Notes: a model not told the origin generated them from the sequence alone. 64,000 bases of DNA from Streptomyces carminius (GCF_002794255.1 NZ_PGGW01000069.1:124001-188000), one strand, 5' to 3'; positions 17,277 to 26,009 are shown, numbered from the stretch's first letter. Program-made: numbers and translations.

Positions 17277-18259
17277 GGGGCGCTCCTGTCCGGTACGTAG
17301 CCCAGCTGTTTGTCCACGACGTTGAAGAGCGGCTCACCGGCCGCCCAGCGGTCGAAGTTGTCGCAGAACTGCTCGGCCAGGGCGTCGCGCCAGCCGAGGG
17401 TGTCACCGCTCATGTGCGGGGAGACCAGCAGGCCCGGGGTGTCCCACAGCGGGCTGTCGGGCGGCAGCGGCTCCTCGGCGAAGACGTCCAGCGCCGCGCC
17501 CGCGAGCCGGCCCGAGGCCAGCGCCGCCACCAGATCGTCCTGCACCACATGGGCACCGCGCCCGACGTTGACGAAGCGGGCCCCCGGCTTCATGCGGGAG
17601 AAGGCGGCGGCGTCGAACATGCCGGTGGTCTCCGGGGTGAGCGGGGCCGCGCACACCACCCAGTCGGCGGACGGGAGCAGTCCGCCGAGCGCGGCGGAGG
17701 GGTGAATCCGTCCGAAATCCGGATCGCCGGCCCGGCCCCGGCGACCGACCAGCTCCACCTCGACACCCAGTGCCAGAAGAGTCCGGCCGATTTCCCGGCC
17801 GATGGGACCGGAACCTACGACGATCGCGTGAGTTCCCGCCAGCCGAATTGTCTCCCGGTGCCGCCAGCGCCGTTCATTCTGCAATTTCCAGCTTCCGGGG
17901 AAATCCTTGGCCATGGCCAGGACCAGACCGGCCGTGTATTCGGCGATGGGCCGGTCGAAGACGCCCCGCGCATTGGTGATCACGGCCTTGGAGGCGACCA
18001 GTTCCGGACAGCCCAGCAGCCGGTCCACCCCGGCGCTCGCGGTGTGCACCCAGCCCGGCCGCCGGCCCGGCCCGGGCCAGGAGCGGCGTACGGCGTCGGA
18101 GGTGAAGTCCCAGACCAGCAGCGCGTCCGCGGCGGGCAGCAGCTCCGCCAGCGACTTCTCGTCGGCGTGCAGCACCCGGGCGCGCCCGGCCAGCCGGTCG
18201 AGTTTCGGCGGCGGCTCGTCACCGGGGGAGCCGAGAACGAGAACGGTGATGACGGACAT
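17273..18259 (-). CDS. D-2-hydroxyacid dehydrogenase
   Basis: A 328-residue NAD(P)-dependent dehydrogenase. The Rossmann motif VVGSGPIGREIG is near the middle, and the substrate-side features are SAGVDRL, the catalytic Arg region (CAAPLTPETTGMFD), the Glu region (LDVFAEEPLP) and the His in LLVSPHMSGD. It interconverts a 2-oxo acid and a D-2-hydroxy acid. ATG 18259 is chosen because the longer frame begins with an uncharacteristic basic leader and enters the promoter region. It is the first gene of a two-gene operon with the amidase and diverges from the racemase-like gene. Confidence 0.86.
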   Translation of the reverse strand: MSVITVLVLGSPGDEPPPKLDRLAGRARVLHADEKSLAELLPAADALLVWDFTSDAVRRSWPGPGRRPGWVHTASAGVDRLLGCPELVASKAVITNARGVFDRPIAEYTAGLVLAMAKDFPGSWKLQNERRWRHRETIRLAGTHAIVVGSGPIGREIGRTLLALGVEVELVGRRGRAGDPDFGRIHPSAALGGLLPSADWVVCAAPLTPETTGMFDAAAFSRMKPGARFVNVGRGAHVVQDDLVAALASGRLAGAALDVFAEEPLPPDSPLWDTPGLLVSPHMSGDTLGWRDALAEQFCDNFDRWAAGEPLFNVVDKQLGYVPDRSAP

Positions 18260-18271
18260 GAGAGGGAAACC

Positions 18272-18392
18272 GTTTCGCAACGAAGGCGGGTGAGGATACG
18301 AGTTGGTCCGTTGGAAGTGGGGGCGCGTCATGGGGAAACAGACGCGAGGATTGACCACGGTAGGGACAAGTAACTACCTTCGTCAACGAAGG
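18272..18392. promoter_or_regulatory. divergent promoter region with repeated CAACGAAGG operator-like sites
   Basis: The intergenic region carries CAACGAAGG twice: at 18278-18286, preceded by TTTCG, and at 18384-18392 inside the palindrome CCTTCGTCAACGAAGG (18377-18392, 7-bp arms). Two related dyads flanking a divergent promoter suggest a shared repressor site, perhaps for the IclR protein encoded at 10961. The regulator is inference. Confidence 0.5.
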
Positions 18393-18478
18393 CATCTGCC
18401 CCGGCGTCCCGGCTCCTTCCGGCCGGCTTTTCCCCGTCATCGGCCCCTGGCCACCCCACACCCTCTTAGGGGTTGCTC

Positions 18479-19480
18479 ATGGATGTCTCTTTTCTCGGCG
18501 GTCCGCGCCCGCAGCGCGGCGTCGGCGTCGTCGCGCCCTTCGACTTCGCACTCGACCGGGAGCTGTGGCGCTGGGTCCCGGACGAGGTCTCGCTGCACCT
18601 GACCCGCACGCCCTTCGTCCCCGTCGAGGTCAGCCTCGACCTGGCCCGGCTCGTCAGCGAGCACGAGACGCTCCGGGAGGCCGTACGGGCGCTGAGCGCC
18701 GTGGCGCCGGAGGTGGTGGCGTACGCCTGCACCTCCGGCTCCTTCGTGGCGGGCACCACCGGGGAGCGCGCCATGTGCGCCGCCATGGCGCAGACGGGGG
18801 GAATCCCCGCGCTGACCACCTCGGGAGCCCTGCTGGAGGCGCTGACGGAGCTCGGCGCGCGGCGTGTCGCCGTCGTCACCCCGTACACCGGGTCGGTGAC
18901 CGACTCCCTGGAGGCGTTCCTGGGCGAGGCCGGGATCGAGGTCACCGGCCGCAGCTACCTGGGGCTGACCCGGGAGATCTGGCGGGTGCCGTACCGCGAC
19001 GTGGTGCGCATGGCGCACGAGGCCGCGGTGGGCGCCCCCGACGCCCTCTTCATCAGCTGCACCAACCTGCCGACGTACGACACCATCCCCCAGCTGGAGG
19101 CCGAACTGCGGATGCCGGTGCTGTCGGCCAACCAGGTCACCCTCTGGTCGGCGCTGCGCCGGATCGGCGAGCAGGCGGTCGGCCCCTATCAGGCGCTGCT
19201 GGACCCGGTGGCGCGGCGCGGCCCGGCCTCGATGTCGGGGATGTCGGGGATGCCGGGGGTGTCGGAGGTATCGGGGGTGCCGGGCCTGCCCGGGACGGCG
19301 GCCCTGCCCGGGCAGCCCGGGCTGCCGGTGGTGCCGGAATCCGCGGTCACCGGTCCCCCGGAGCCGGAGGCGGCCCTGGCCGGGCCGGTGGCCGGCCCGG
19401 CACCGGACGCGGCGGACGCGGCGGACGGCCCGGAGCCGCCCCCCTTTCCGGACGATCCGGGGCTCCTGCCGCCCGGCTGA
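18479..19480 (+). CDS. maleate isomerase / Asp-Glu racemase superfamily protein (EutA/arylmalonate decarboxylase-like)
   Basis: A 333-residue protein. The first ~245 residues are a racemase-fold domain with both expected cysteines, in VVAYACTSGSF and LFISCTNLPTYD, which act as the acid/base pair in maleate cis-trans isomerases and Glu racemases. EutA-type ectoine-utilisation proteins belong here too. The last ~85 residues are low complexity: MSGMSGMPGVSEVSGVPG-like collagen-style repeats and an Ala/Pro/Asp-rich tail, unusual for the family. ATG 18479 has AGGGG six bases upstream. It is followed by a paralogue, so a pathway with two related steps is likely. Confidence 0.82.
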   Translation: MDVSFLGGPRPQRGVGVVAPFDFALDRELWRWVPDEVSLHLTRTPFVPVEVSLDLARLVSEHETLREAVRALSAVAPEVVAYACTSGSFVAGTTGERAMCAAMAQTGGIPALTTSGALLEALTELGARRVAVVTPYTGSVTDSLEAFLGEAGIEVTGRSYLGLTREIWRVPYRDVVRMAHEAAVGAPDALFISCTNLPTYDTIPQLEAELRMPVLSANQVTLWSALRRIGEQAVGPYQALLDPVARRGPASMSGMSGMPGVSEVSGVPGLPGTAALPGQPGLPVVPESAVTGPPEPEAALAGPVAGPAPDAADAADGPEPPPFPDDPGLLPPG

Positions 19481-19587
19481 GCCGGGCCCGGCGGACCGCG
19501 GCGGCGCTCCGGAGCACCGGCCGTCGTCCGGTCCGCACGTGAAGGACAAGACCGGCATGCACCACGGATACGGAGCAGGAGGACTGG

Positions 19588-20373
19588 ATGGCAGACACGG
19601 TCGGTTTCCTCTACCCCGGCCACTCGGCCGAGGACGACTACCCGCGGCTGGAGGCGATCCTCGGCGAGGCCGGTGCGGAGGTGCGGCTGCCGCTGGTGCA
19701 CACCGACATCGGTGAGGACGCGCACCGGGTGGACGCGCTGCTGGAGATGGGATCGGCGGCCCGGCTGGCGGCCGGGGTCTCGGCGCTGCGCGAGCGCGGA
19801 GCGCGGGCGGTGGTGTGGGCCTGTACCAGTGCCAGCTTCGTCTTCGGCTGGGAGGGGGCGCACCGGCAGGCGCGCGAGCTGTCCGAGGTCGCCGGTCTGC
19901 CTGCCTCCAGCACCTCCTTCGCCTTCGCCCACGCGGTACGGGCGCTGGGTGCCGACCGGGTCGCGATCGCCGCGACCTATCCGGAGGACGTGGCCGAGCA
20001 CTTCCGGGTCTTCCTGAAGGCGGCGGGCGCCGAGGTCGTCGCGGTGCGCGGCGCCGGGATCGTCACCGCCGCCGAGGTCGGCACCTGGGGCCGGGCGGAG
20101 GTGCTCGCCCTGGCCCGGGCGGGCGACCACCCGGACGCGGCGGCCGTCCTGCTGCCCGACACCGCGCTGCACACCGCCGCCTGGCTGCCCGAGCTGGAGG
20201 CCGAGCTCGGCAAACCGGTGCTCACCGCCAACCAGGTCACCGTCTGGGAGGGGCTGCGGCTGCTGGGGCGCACGGTGCGCTGCCCGGCCCTGGGCGCGCT
20301 CTTCACCGGGCGGGCCCCCGGCGGCCGGCCGGACCACTCGGGCCGTTCGGACCGGCCGGACCTGCGGGAATAA
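19588..20373 (+). CDS. second maleate isomerase/Asp-Glu racemase-like protein, one catalytic Cys replaced
   Basis: A 261-residue paralogue of the preceding gene product with a cleaner domain boundary. The first Cys is kept (VVWACTSASF), but the second position reads LLPDTALHTAAW, with Asp where its neighbour has Cys; the following LEAELGKPVLTANQV aligns well, so the replacement is not an alignment artefact. A proton-shuttling two-Cys isomerisation would not be possible, so it may be a decarboxylase, a one-base enzyme or a non-catalytic partner. ATG 19588 follows GGAGGA. The Arg/Asp-rich tail is short. Confidence 0.8.
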   Translation: MADTVGFLYPGHSAEDDYPRLEAILGEAGAEVRLPLVHTDIGEDAHRVDALLEMGSAARLAAGVSALRERGARAVVWACTSASFVFGWEGAHRQARELSEVAGLPASSTSFAFAHAVRALGADRVAIAATYPEDVAEHFRVFLKAAGAEVVAVRGAGIVTAAEVGTWGRAEVLALARAGDHPDAAAVLLPDTALHTAAWLPELEAELGKPVLTANQVTVWEGLRLLGRTVRCPALGALFTGRAPGGRPDHSGRSDRPDLRE

Positions 20374-20454
20374 CCACCTGGCCGGGGGAGCTGTCTCCTT
20401 ACCGCCCGCGGTACGCGACCGCGGCGCGCACCCACCACGAGGAGGCAGCCCGAG

Positions 20455-21618
20455 ATGGACCCCGCGACCGACGGCGACACCGGCGGCGGCGAGACGAGGG
20501 ACCGGACCGCGGACGGCGGCGCCCGGGGCGGCACGGGCGGTGACGCCGTCCGCGGCCCGGCCCGCGGTACCGCGCCCGTCCCGCTGTCCGTTCTCGACCT
20601 GGCCGCCGTCGGGGCCGGACAGACCACCTCCGACGCCCTGCGCACCTCCGTGGAGATCGCGAGGCTGGCCGAGCGCCGCGGCTACCACCGGCTGTGGGTG
20701 GCCGAGCACCACTCCATGCCCGGGGTGGCCAGCTCCTCGCCCGCCGTCATCCTGGCCCATCTGGCCGCCCACACCACCACCCTCCGCCTCGGTTCGGGCG
20801 GGGTGATGCTGCCCAACCACGCACCGCTGGTGATCGCCGAGCAGTTCGGCACCCTGGAGGCCCTCGCCCCCGGCCGGATCGACCTCGGCCTGGGCCGCGC
20901 CCCCGGCACCGACGGGGCGACGGCCGCCGCGCTGCGCCGCACCGACGACCCGCACCGGCTCGCCGACGAGTTCCCGCGGCTCCTCGCCGAGCTGGTCCGT
21001 TTCCTCGACGACGACTTCCCCGACGGCCACCCCTACGCCCGCATCCACGCCGTACCCGGCCCGGTCCAGGGGAGCGTGCCCGGCGGTGTGCGGCCGGTGA
21101 ACCGGCCGCCGGTGTGGCTGCTGGGCTCCTCCGGTTTCAGCGCACGGCTCGCCGGGAGCCTCGGACTGCCGTTCGCCTTCGCCCACCACTTCTCGGCGGC
21201 GGGCACCCTGCCCGCACTGGAGCTGTACCGCACGTCGTTCCGGCCGTCGGCGGTGCTGGCCGAGCCGTACGCGCTGATCAGCGTCGGCGCGCTGGCGGCG
21301 GACACGGAGGAGGAGGCGCACCGCCAGGTGATGACCGGTGCGCTGGCGATGCTGCGGCTGCGCACGGGCCGCCCGGGGCTGGTGCCCGACCCCGAGGAGG
21401 CCGCGGAGTACGAGCGGAGCATGGGCGGGGCGGAGCGCGACTTCGTCGCCGGCTGGCTGTCCAACCTGGTGTACGGCACGGCGGAGCGGGTCCGTGCGGG
21501 TCTGGACGAGCTGGTCAGGCGCACCGGCGCGGACGAGCTGATGATCGCCTCGCATGTGCACGGCCCCGCCGCCCGGGTGCGCGGCCACGAGCTGATCGCC
21601 GACGCCTACGGCCTCTGA
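20455..21618 (+). CDS. LLM class flavin-dependent oxidoreductase
   Basis: A 387-residue luciferase-like TIM-barrel protein that should use FMNH2 or F420 on a small substrate. Family stretches are LSVLDLAAVGAGQT, RLWVAEHHSMPGVASSSP, LGSGGVMLPNHAPLVIAEQFGTLEALAPGRIDLGLGRAPG and VWLLGSSG. The first ~40 residues are Gly/Asp/Thr-rich and poorly conserved, so the true start could be further in; ATG 20455 follows GAGGCAG. It is the third gene in the same direction after the two racemase-like genes and may catalyse an oxidation in the same pathway, or be independent. Confidence 0.83.
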   Translation: MDPATDGDTGGGETRDRTADGGARGGTGGDAVRGPARGTAPVPLSVLDLAAVGAGQTTSDALRTSVEIARLAERRGYHRLWVAEHHSMPGVASSSPAVILAHLAAHTTTLRLGSGGVMLPNHAPLVIAEQFGTLEALAPGRIDLGLGRAPGTDGATAAALRRTDDPHRLADEFPRLLAELVRFLDDDFPDGHPYARIHAVPGPVQGSVPGGVRPVNRPPVWLLGSSGFSARLAGSLGLPFAFAHHFSAAGTLPALELYRTSFRPSAVLAEPYALISVGALAADTEEEAHRQVMTGALAMLRLRTGRPGLVPDPEEAAEYERSMGGAERDFVAGWLSNLVYGTAERVRAGLDELVRRTGADELMIASHVHGPAARVRGHELIADAYGL

Positions 21619-21627
21619 CGGACTCCG

Positions 21628-21657
21628 GCCCGGCCCGGTCCCGTCCGCGGGCCGGGC
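21628..21657. terminator. terminator between convergent genes
   Basis: A 10-bp stem (GCCCGGCCCG at 21628-21637 with 21648-21657) sits between the stops at 21618 and 21666 of converging genes. Confidence 0.6.
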
Positions 21658-21665
21658 TGGCCGGG

Positions 21666-23558
21666 CTACGGCCGTCCGCCGGCCACCAGCAGCCGGCTGA
21701 TGCGGTCGGGCGGCACGGGCTTGGAGTAGTGCCAGCCCTGGCCGGTGTCGCAGCCGATCCGCCGCAGCCGGTCGGCCTGGGCGGAACCCTCGACGCACTC
21801 GGCGGTGACCGTCAGGCCGAGGTTGTGGGCGAGCTGGACCAGTGAGGTGACGATCGTCTCGTCGGCGGGATTGACGGTCTGGGCGGTGCGGAACCCGCGC
21901 ACGAACGTTCCGTCCAGCTTCAGACCGCGCACCGGGAGCCTGCTGAGATAGGCGAGGTTGGAGTAGCCGGTGCCGAAGTCGTCGATCGCGATGCGGATCC
22001 CCATGTCCGAGAGGGCCTGGAGGGCCTTCAGCGGCCGGCCGGCCGAGCCCATCACGGCCGACTCGGTCAGCTCCAGCTGCAGCAGTCCCGCGGGCAGCCC
22101 CGTCTCCTCCAGGATCGCGGCGACATCGGCCACCAGGTCGGAGTCCCACACCTGCCGTACGGCCACGTTCACGCTGACGTACAGCGGCAGGTCGGGGCGC
22201 TCCAGTTGCCAGCGGCGGGCCTGGCGGCACGATTCGGCGAGGATCCAGCGGCCCAGCGGCACGATGGCGCCGTTCTCCTCGGCCAGCCCGATGAACTGGT
22301 TCGGGCCGAGCGTGCCGAGCCGCGGGTGGCGCCAGCGCACCAGTGCCTCCACCCCGGCGACCGTCTCGTCGTGCAGGCAGACGATCGGCTGGTACTCCAG
22401 CGCGAACTCGCCGCTCTCCAGCGCCGGGCGCAGAGTGCTGGACAGGGTCTGGCGGGCCATCCGGTGGGCGTTGCGCTCGGGGTCGAAGAGGGTCCAGCGG
22501 GCCTTGCCGTCCGCCTTGGCCCAGTAGAGCGTGGTGTCCGCGGCCTGCATCAGCTCCGTGGCGGTGGTGCCGGCGACGGGCCGCTCCACCACCCCGATGC
22601 TGGCGGAGACGGCCAGCCGGTGCCCGGCCAGGTCGAACGGCTGCTGGAGTGCGGCCAGCATCCGCTGGGCCAGCTCGGTCAGCGGCTGGGTGCCGGTCGA
22701 CGCCTCGGCGAGCAGGGCGAACTCGTCGCCGCCGAGCCGGGCCACCAGCTGCCCGCCCGGTTCGGCGCACTGGCGCAGCCGCCGGGCGACCGCGGCCAGG
22801 AGCCGGTCGCCGATCCGGTGGCCGAGGGTGTCGTTGACGGCCTTGAAACCGTCCAGGTCCAGGTAGCACAGCCCGATCCGGCCGGTGGCGGACCCGGTGA
22901 GGGCGGCGGACAGCCGCTCGAGGAACAGGATCCGGTTGGGCAGCCGGGTGACGGGGTCGTGCGTCTGCAGCCGGCGCAGCCGCCGCCGCAGGTCGTGCCG
23001 CTCGCTGACGTCGGCGACGGACAGCAGCGCGGTGCCGCGGCGCGGTACGGACCGGTCCCCGGCCCCGGGCCGCGGGGCGGGCCGGTCGGCCGGCACCACG
23101 GTGACCTCGGTCCACAGGGAGCGGCCGTCCTCGTGCTTGAGGTGGTGGGTGAGGCTCATCCCGGCGCTGCGCCCCTCCAGGACGGCCTGGCAGTCCGCGC
23201 GGGCCCGGTCGTCGAGGCCGATGCCGGCCAGGGCGGTGACGGGGGCGCCGGTGAGTTCCGCCGCGGGGGCGCCCAGCAGGCGGCCGAGCGCCTGGTTGGC
23301 CACCACCACCCGGCCGGCGCCGTCGATCAGGGCCATGGCGAGCCGGGCGGCCTCGAAGGCGGTGCGGAAGGCCGCCGGATCGGGGGGTGCGCCGGGAGGC
23401 GTGTCGGAGGGTGCCCCGGGGGAAGCGGAGGGCCGTGACTCCCCGGAGTGGCTACTCGGAGTGATGTCCGACGCTGTCGTGCCGGGGCTGCTGACCGGTT
23501 TCCTACCCGGTCCGTCGAAGGATCCATTCACCGATCGCTCCCGGGGGACTCGTCTCAT
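21666..23558 (-). CDS. PAS-GGDEF-EAL cyclic di-GMP turnover protein
   Basis: A ~630-residue protein. An unstructured Ser/Pro-rich N terminus leads to a PAS domain (AMALIDGAGRVVVANQALGRLLG), a diguanylate cyclase domain with an intact GGDEF motif (ARLGGDEFALL) and a phosphodiesterase domain with EAL (VEALVRW), the metal-binding DDFGTGYSNL and the catalytic Glu in TAECVEG. No RxxD inhibition site precedes GGDEF. No membrane helix is seen, so it is probably cytosolic. Either activity could dominate. In Streptomyces c-di-GMP controls development through BldD. ATG 23558 is the likely start; ATG 23627 is also possible. Confidence 0.9.
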   Translation of the reverse strand: MRRVPRERSVNGSFDGPGRKPVSSPGTTASDITPSSHSGESRPSASPGAPSDTPPGAPPDPAAFRTAFEAARLAMALIDGAGRVVVANQALGRLLGAPAAELTGAPVTALAGIGLDDRARADCQAVLEGRSAGMSLTHHLKHEDGRSLWTEVTVVPADRPAPRPGAGDRSVPRRGTALLSVADVSERHDLRRRLRRLQTHDPVTRLPNRILFLERLSAALTGSATGRIGLCYLDLDGFKAVNDTLGHRIGDRLLAAVARRLRQCAEPGGQLVARLGGDEFALLAEASTGTQPLTELAQRMLAALQQPFDLAGHRLAVSASIGVVERPVAGTTATELMQAADTTLYWAKADGKARWTLFDPERNAHRMARQTLSSTLRPALESGEFALEYQPIVCLHDETVAGVEALVRWRHPRLGTLGPNQFIGLAEENGAIVPLGRWILAESCRQARRWQLERPDLPLYVSVNVAVRQVWDSDLVADVAAILEETGLPAGLLQLELTESAVMGSAGRPLKALQALSDMGIRIAIDDFGTGYSNLAYLSRLPVRGLKLDGTFVRGFRTAQTVNPADETIVTSLVQLAHNLGLTVTAECVEGSAQADRLRRIGCDTGQGWHYSKPVPPDRISRLLVAGGRP

Positions 23559-23876
23559 GGGGGTGGCTTCGGGCGGTGGGCCGGCGGCCGTATTGGGGGG
23601 AATCCGCCCTGGAAATGTGGCGATCATAGAGGCTTGTCGGGTGGGCGAGCCAGTGTCGCGCACGGTGTTCCACACCCGTGTGACGGACTCTGTGGACGCG
23701 CTTTCGACAGGCTGATCGTTCCTGCACGGCAACTTCGCGCCACCGACCGATGATGACCGATTGTTACTGACGGTGATCCTGTGGGGTCTCACTCGTACGG
23801 CCTAGCGGAACGGGGCACCCGGGGAACGGAGGGGCCACAGTGGGTGCCGTGCCCCGAGACACCGCGGGAGGACGAT

Positions 23877-25238
23877 GTGCGCAGGACGCGCCGAGCCGAT
23901 CGGACCGACGGGACGCGTGGCATACCCGCGCTCCCGCCGGACGGCGGCGGCTTCGGCGGGCCCGTTTTCGGCCCGCGGTCCCGGCGGACCGGTGCGGTGC
24001 TCACCGCGCTCTCCGCCCTGATCGGTACGAGTCTGGTGACCGGACCGGTCGCCGTCGCGACCGGTGCCGACTCCTGCGCCCTGGAACGCACCGCCGTCCA
24101 CCACTCCGAGGGACTGGACACCTGGCACCCCGACTACCCCCGGCCCGAGGGGACGCTCGACGCGCTGATGGTCTTCCTGTCCTTCCCCGAGGCCCCGCCC
24201 ACCGCCGGCCCCGGCCGGCTCGTCGCCGACTACTTCCCCGACACCTCCGCCTTCTTCGAGCGCGCCTCCTACGGGGCCTTCGCGCTGCGCCCGCACCCGG
24301 TGGACCGCTGGTTCGAGATGGCGGCGGACTCACGGGCGTACGGGATACAGCGCGACTGGGCGCCGGACCTGCGCACCGCCTACCTGGACGACGCCGTCGC
24401 CGCGGTGGACCCGCACGTGGACTTCGGCGAGTACGACATCGTCTACCTCGTCGCCGACCCCGAGGCGCCCGGGGTGAACTCCGACGCCACCAAGGTCGTC
24501 AACCTCGACCGGCCGATCACGGTGGACGGCACCGAGCTGCACCGGGTGGTGACGGTCTTCGAGGAGAGCCCGCCGGACCGCAACGTCCTGGCCCACGAGA
24601 CCCTGCATCTGTTCGACCTGCCCGACCTCTACCACCAGCCCGAGGAGGACGACGGGGACTGGGACACCCACGTCGGCGACTGGGACCTGATGGGCAGTCA
24701 GTTCGGCCTGGCCCCCGACCCCTTCGGCTGGCACAAGTGGAAGCTGGGCTGGCTGGACGGCGGCGACGTCGCCTGCCGTGCCGAGCCCGGCACCACCCGG
24801 CACACCCTGCGCGCGGTCGGCGAGCCCCGCCGGGACGGGACGCCGCCGGGGACCCCCGGCACCCGGCTGGTCGTGGTCCGCACCGGGCACGGCGAGGTGC
24901 TGGCGATCGAGGTCCGGGAGCGCGCCGGCAACGACACCACCGTCTGCACCGAAGGAGTGCTGCTGTACCGGGTGCGCGGCGACATCGCCTCGGCCGAGGG
25001 CCCCGTCCGGGTGGTGGACGCGCATCCGGACAGCGCCGCCTGCCCGCGGATCTCGGTCTACCCGCCGCTGGCCGACGCGCCGCTGGGATCGGGGGAGAGC
25101 ATCGAGGTGCCGACGGAGGCGGGCACGGTACGGGTGTCGGTCGTGGCGCGCACGGCGGCCGGCTGGCAGGTGGAGGTCGTGGTGCGGGGTACGGAGCGCG
25201 CGCCGGGCGCGCCGGGCACGCCGGTGAGCGCACTGTGA
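23877..25238 (+). CDS. secreted M6-like zinc metalloprotease
   Basis: A 453-residue exported protease. The N terminus is basic with a hydrophobic signal region (TGAVLTALSALIGTSLV) followed by TGADS. The zinc motif HETLH lies in NVLAHETLHLFDLPDLYH, and a Met-turn-like WDLMGSQFG follows, as in immune-inhibitor-A/M6 peptidases. Four cysteines in the mature part could form disulfides. GTG 23877 is selected because CGGGAGGA lies just upstream; the longer frame has no ribosome binding site. It diverges from the GGDEF-EAL gene and probably degrades extracellular proteins. Confidence 0.85.
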   Translation: MRRTRRADRTDGTRGIPALPPDGGGFGGPVFGPRSRRTGAVLTALSALIGTSLVTGPVAVATGADSCALERTAVHHSEGLDTWHPDYPRPEGTLDALMVFLSFPEAPPTAGPGRLVADYFPDTSAFFERASYGAFALRPHPVDRWFEMAADSRAYGIQRDWAPDLRTAYLDDAVAAVDPHVDFGEYDIVYLVADPEAPGVNSDATKVVNLDRPITVDGTELHRVVTVFEESPPDRNVLAHETLHLFDLPDLYHQPEEDDGDWDTHVGDWDLMGSQFGLAPDPFGWHKWKLGWLDGGDVACRAEPGTTRHTLRAVGEPRRDGTPPGTPGTRLVVVRTGHGEVLAIEVRERAGNDTTVCTEGVLLYRVRGDIASAEGPVRVVDAHPDSAACPRISVYPPLADAPLGSGESIEVPTEAGTVRVSVVARTAAGWQVEVVVRGTERAPGAPGTPVSAL

Positions 25239-25324
25239 GGGGGCGGCGGACGGCGGACCGGGCGCCGAGGGCCGGGCCGGACAGCCGGAAGGCCCCCGCT
25301 CCCGCGAGGGCCCTCGACCGTCTG

Positions 25325-25398
25325 TACGCCGCCAGGGACTCGAACCCCGGACCCGCTGATTAAGAGTCAGCTGCTCTAACCAACTGAGCTAGCGGCGC
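25325..25398 (-). tRNA. tRNA-Lys (anticodon CTT), third copy with G-U first pair
   Basis: The same cloverleaf as the copies at 8437 and 10828, except that the last acceptor base makes the first pair G-U instead of G-C. Its 5' end overlaps the last codons of the upstream gene by ten bases. Confidence 0.95.
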
Positions 25399-26009
25399 CT
25401 GTTGACGTGGTAGACCTTAGCACCTCGTTCCGAGGGAGCGGAAATCGGTTGATCGTGCCCCGTACCGCCGCCCGTACGGCCGGTGCGCACCGCCCGTACG
25501 CAGGCCCACAGCAGGGCCTCAGCCCCCGGCAGCCAGGGGTGCCGGACATCCGGGGCGACCAGCCAGCGGGTGGTGGGCGGACAGTCCCCACCGGGCACCG
25601 GAGGGGGCACGGTCACGGCGTCGCCGAGGCCGTAGCACAGCAGCGGAGGGATCGTTTCCCCACCCCGGCCGGCGTCCGCGGCGGGAACGGGACCGGTGGT
25701 GTGCCCCCACTCCCGCCAGCTCAGCAGGGCGGGGAGTCGCTGGGCCGTGCCGGGAACGGCGAACAGGAGCATCCGGCCCCCGTGGAGGGCCACCGGGCCG
25801 GTGCCCGGACCGGCGGTCCACAGCCGGTCCAGCATCCGGCGCCCGAACATCGGGCCCGCGCTGACCACGTCGAAGGCCGTACCGCAGGGCAGGACGCCGG
25901 GCAGCCCGGGACGCAGCGCCCACAGCGCGTGGACACTGCGCGGGAAGACACTGGAGGACGCGAGCCAGTCGGCTCCGGCAGGGGTGACATACGCGGCTGC
26001 ATCGCTCAT
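25389..26009 (-). CDS. conserved hypothetical protein overlapping a tRNA gene
   Basis: A 206-residue protein that I do not assign with certainty. Blocks such as LPGVLPCGTAFDVVSAGPMFGRRMLDRLW, GPVALHGGRMLLFAVPGTAQRLP and PPLLCYGLGDAVTVPPP resemble the small actinobacterial proteins sometimes annotated as bifunctional primase/polymerase N-terminal-like; no primase catalytic triad can be confirmed by eye. Strong G/C at third positions supports a real gene. The stop codon TAG and the preceding Arg codons lie inside the 5' end of the tRNA-Lys gene. ATG 26009 starts it. Confidence 0.7.
   Translation of the reverse strand: MSDAAAYVTPAGADWLASSSVFPRSVHALWALRPGLPGVLPCGTAFDVVSAGPMFGRRMLDRLWTAGPGTGPVALHGGRMLLFAVPGTAQRLPALLSWREWGHTTGPVPAADAGRGGETIPPLLCYGLGDAVTVPPPVPGGDCPPTTRWLVAPDVRHPWLPGAEALLWACVRAVRTGRTGGGTGHDQPISAPSERGAKVYHVNRRR

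Noticed and set aside
10961..21618. Secondary metabolite gene cluster
   Set aside because: No polyketide, peptide synthetase, terpene or RiPP core enzyme; transporter is an importer, so catabolism fits better.
19189..23115. Very long minus-strand open frame (about 1300 codons) antisense to the racemase-like and LLM genes
   Set aside because: It lies opposite recognisable genes, its product is Arg/Pro/Gly-rich with no domain, and it is explained by the G/C third-position bias of the real genes.
8437..25398. Integrated element between tRNA-Lys copies
   Set aside because: No integrase, relaxase or atypical base composition; the content is metabolic and looks like core chromosome.
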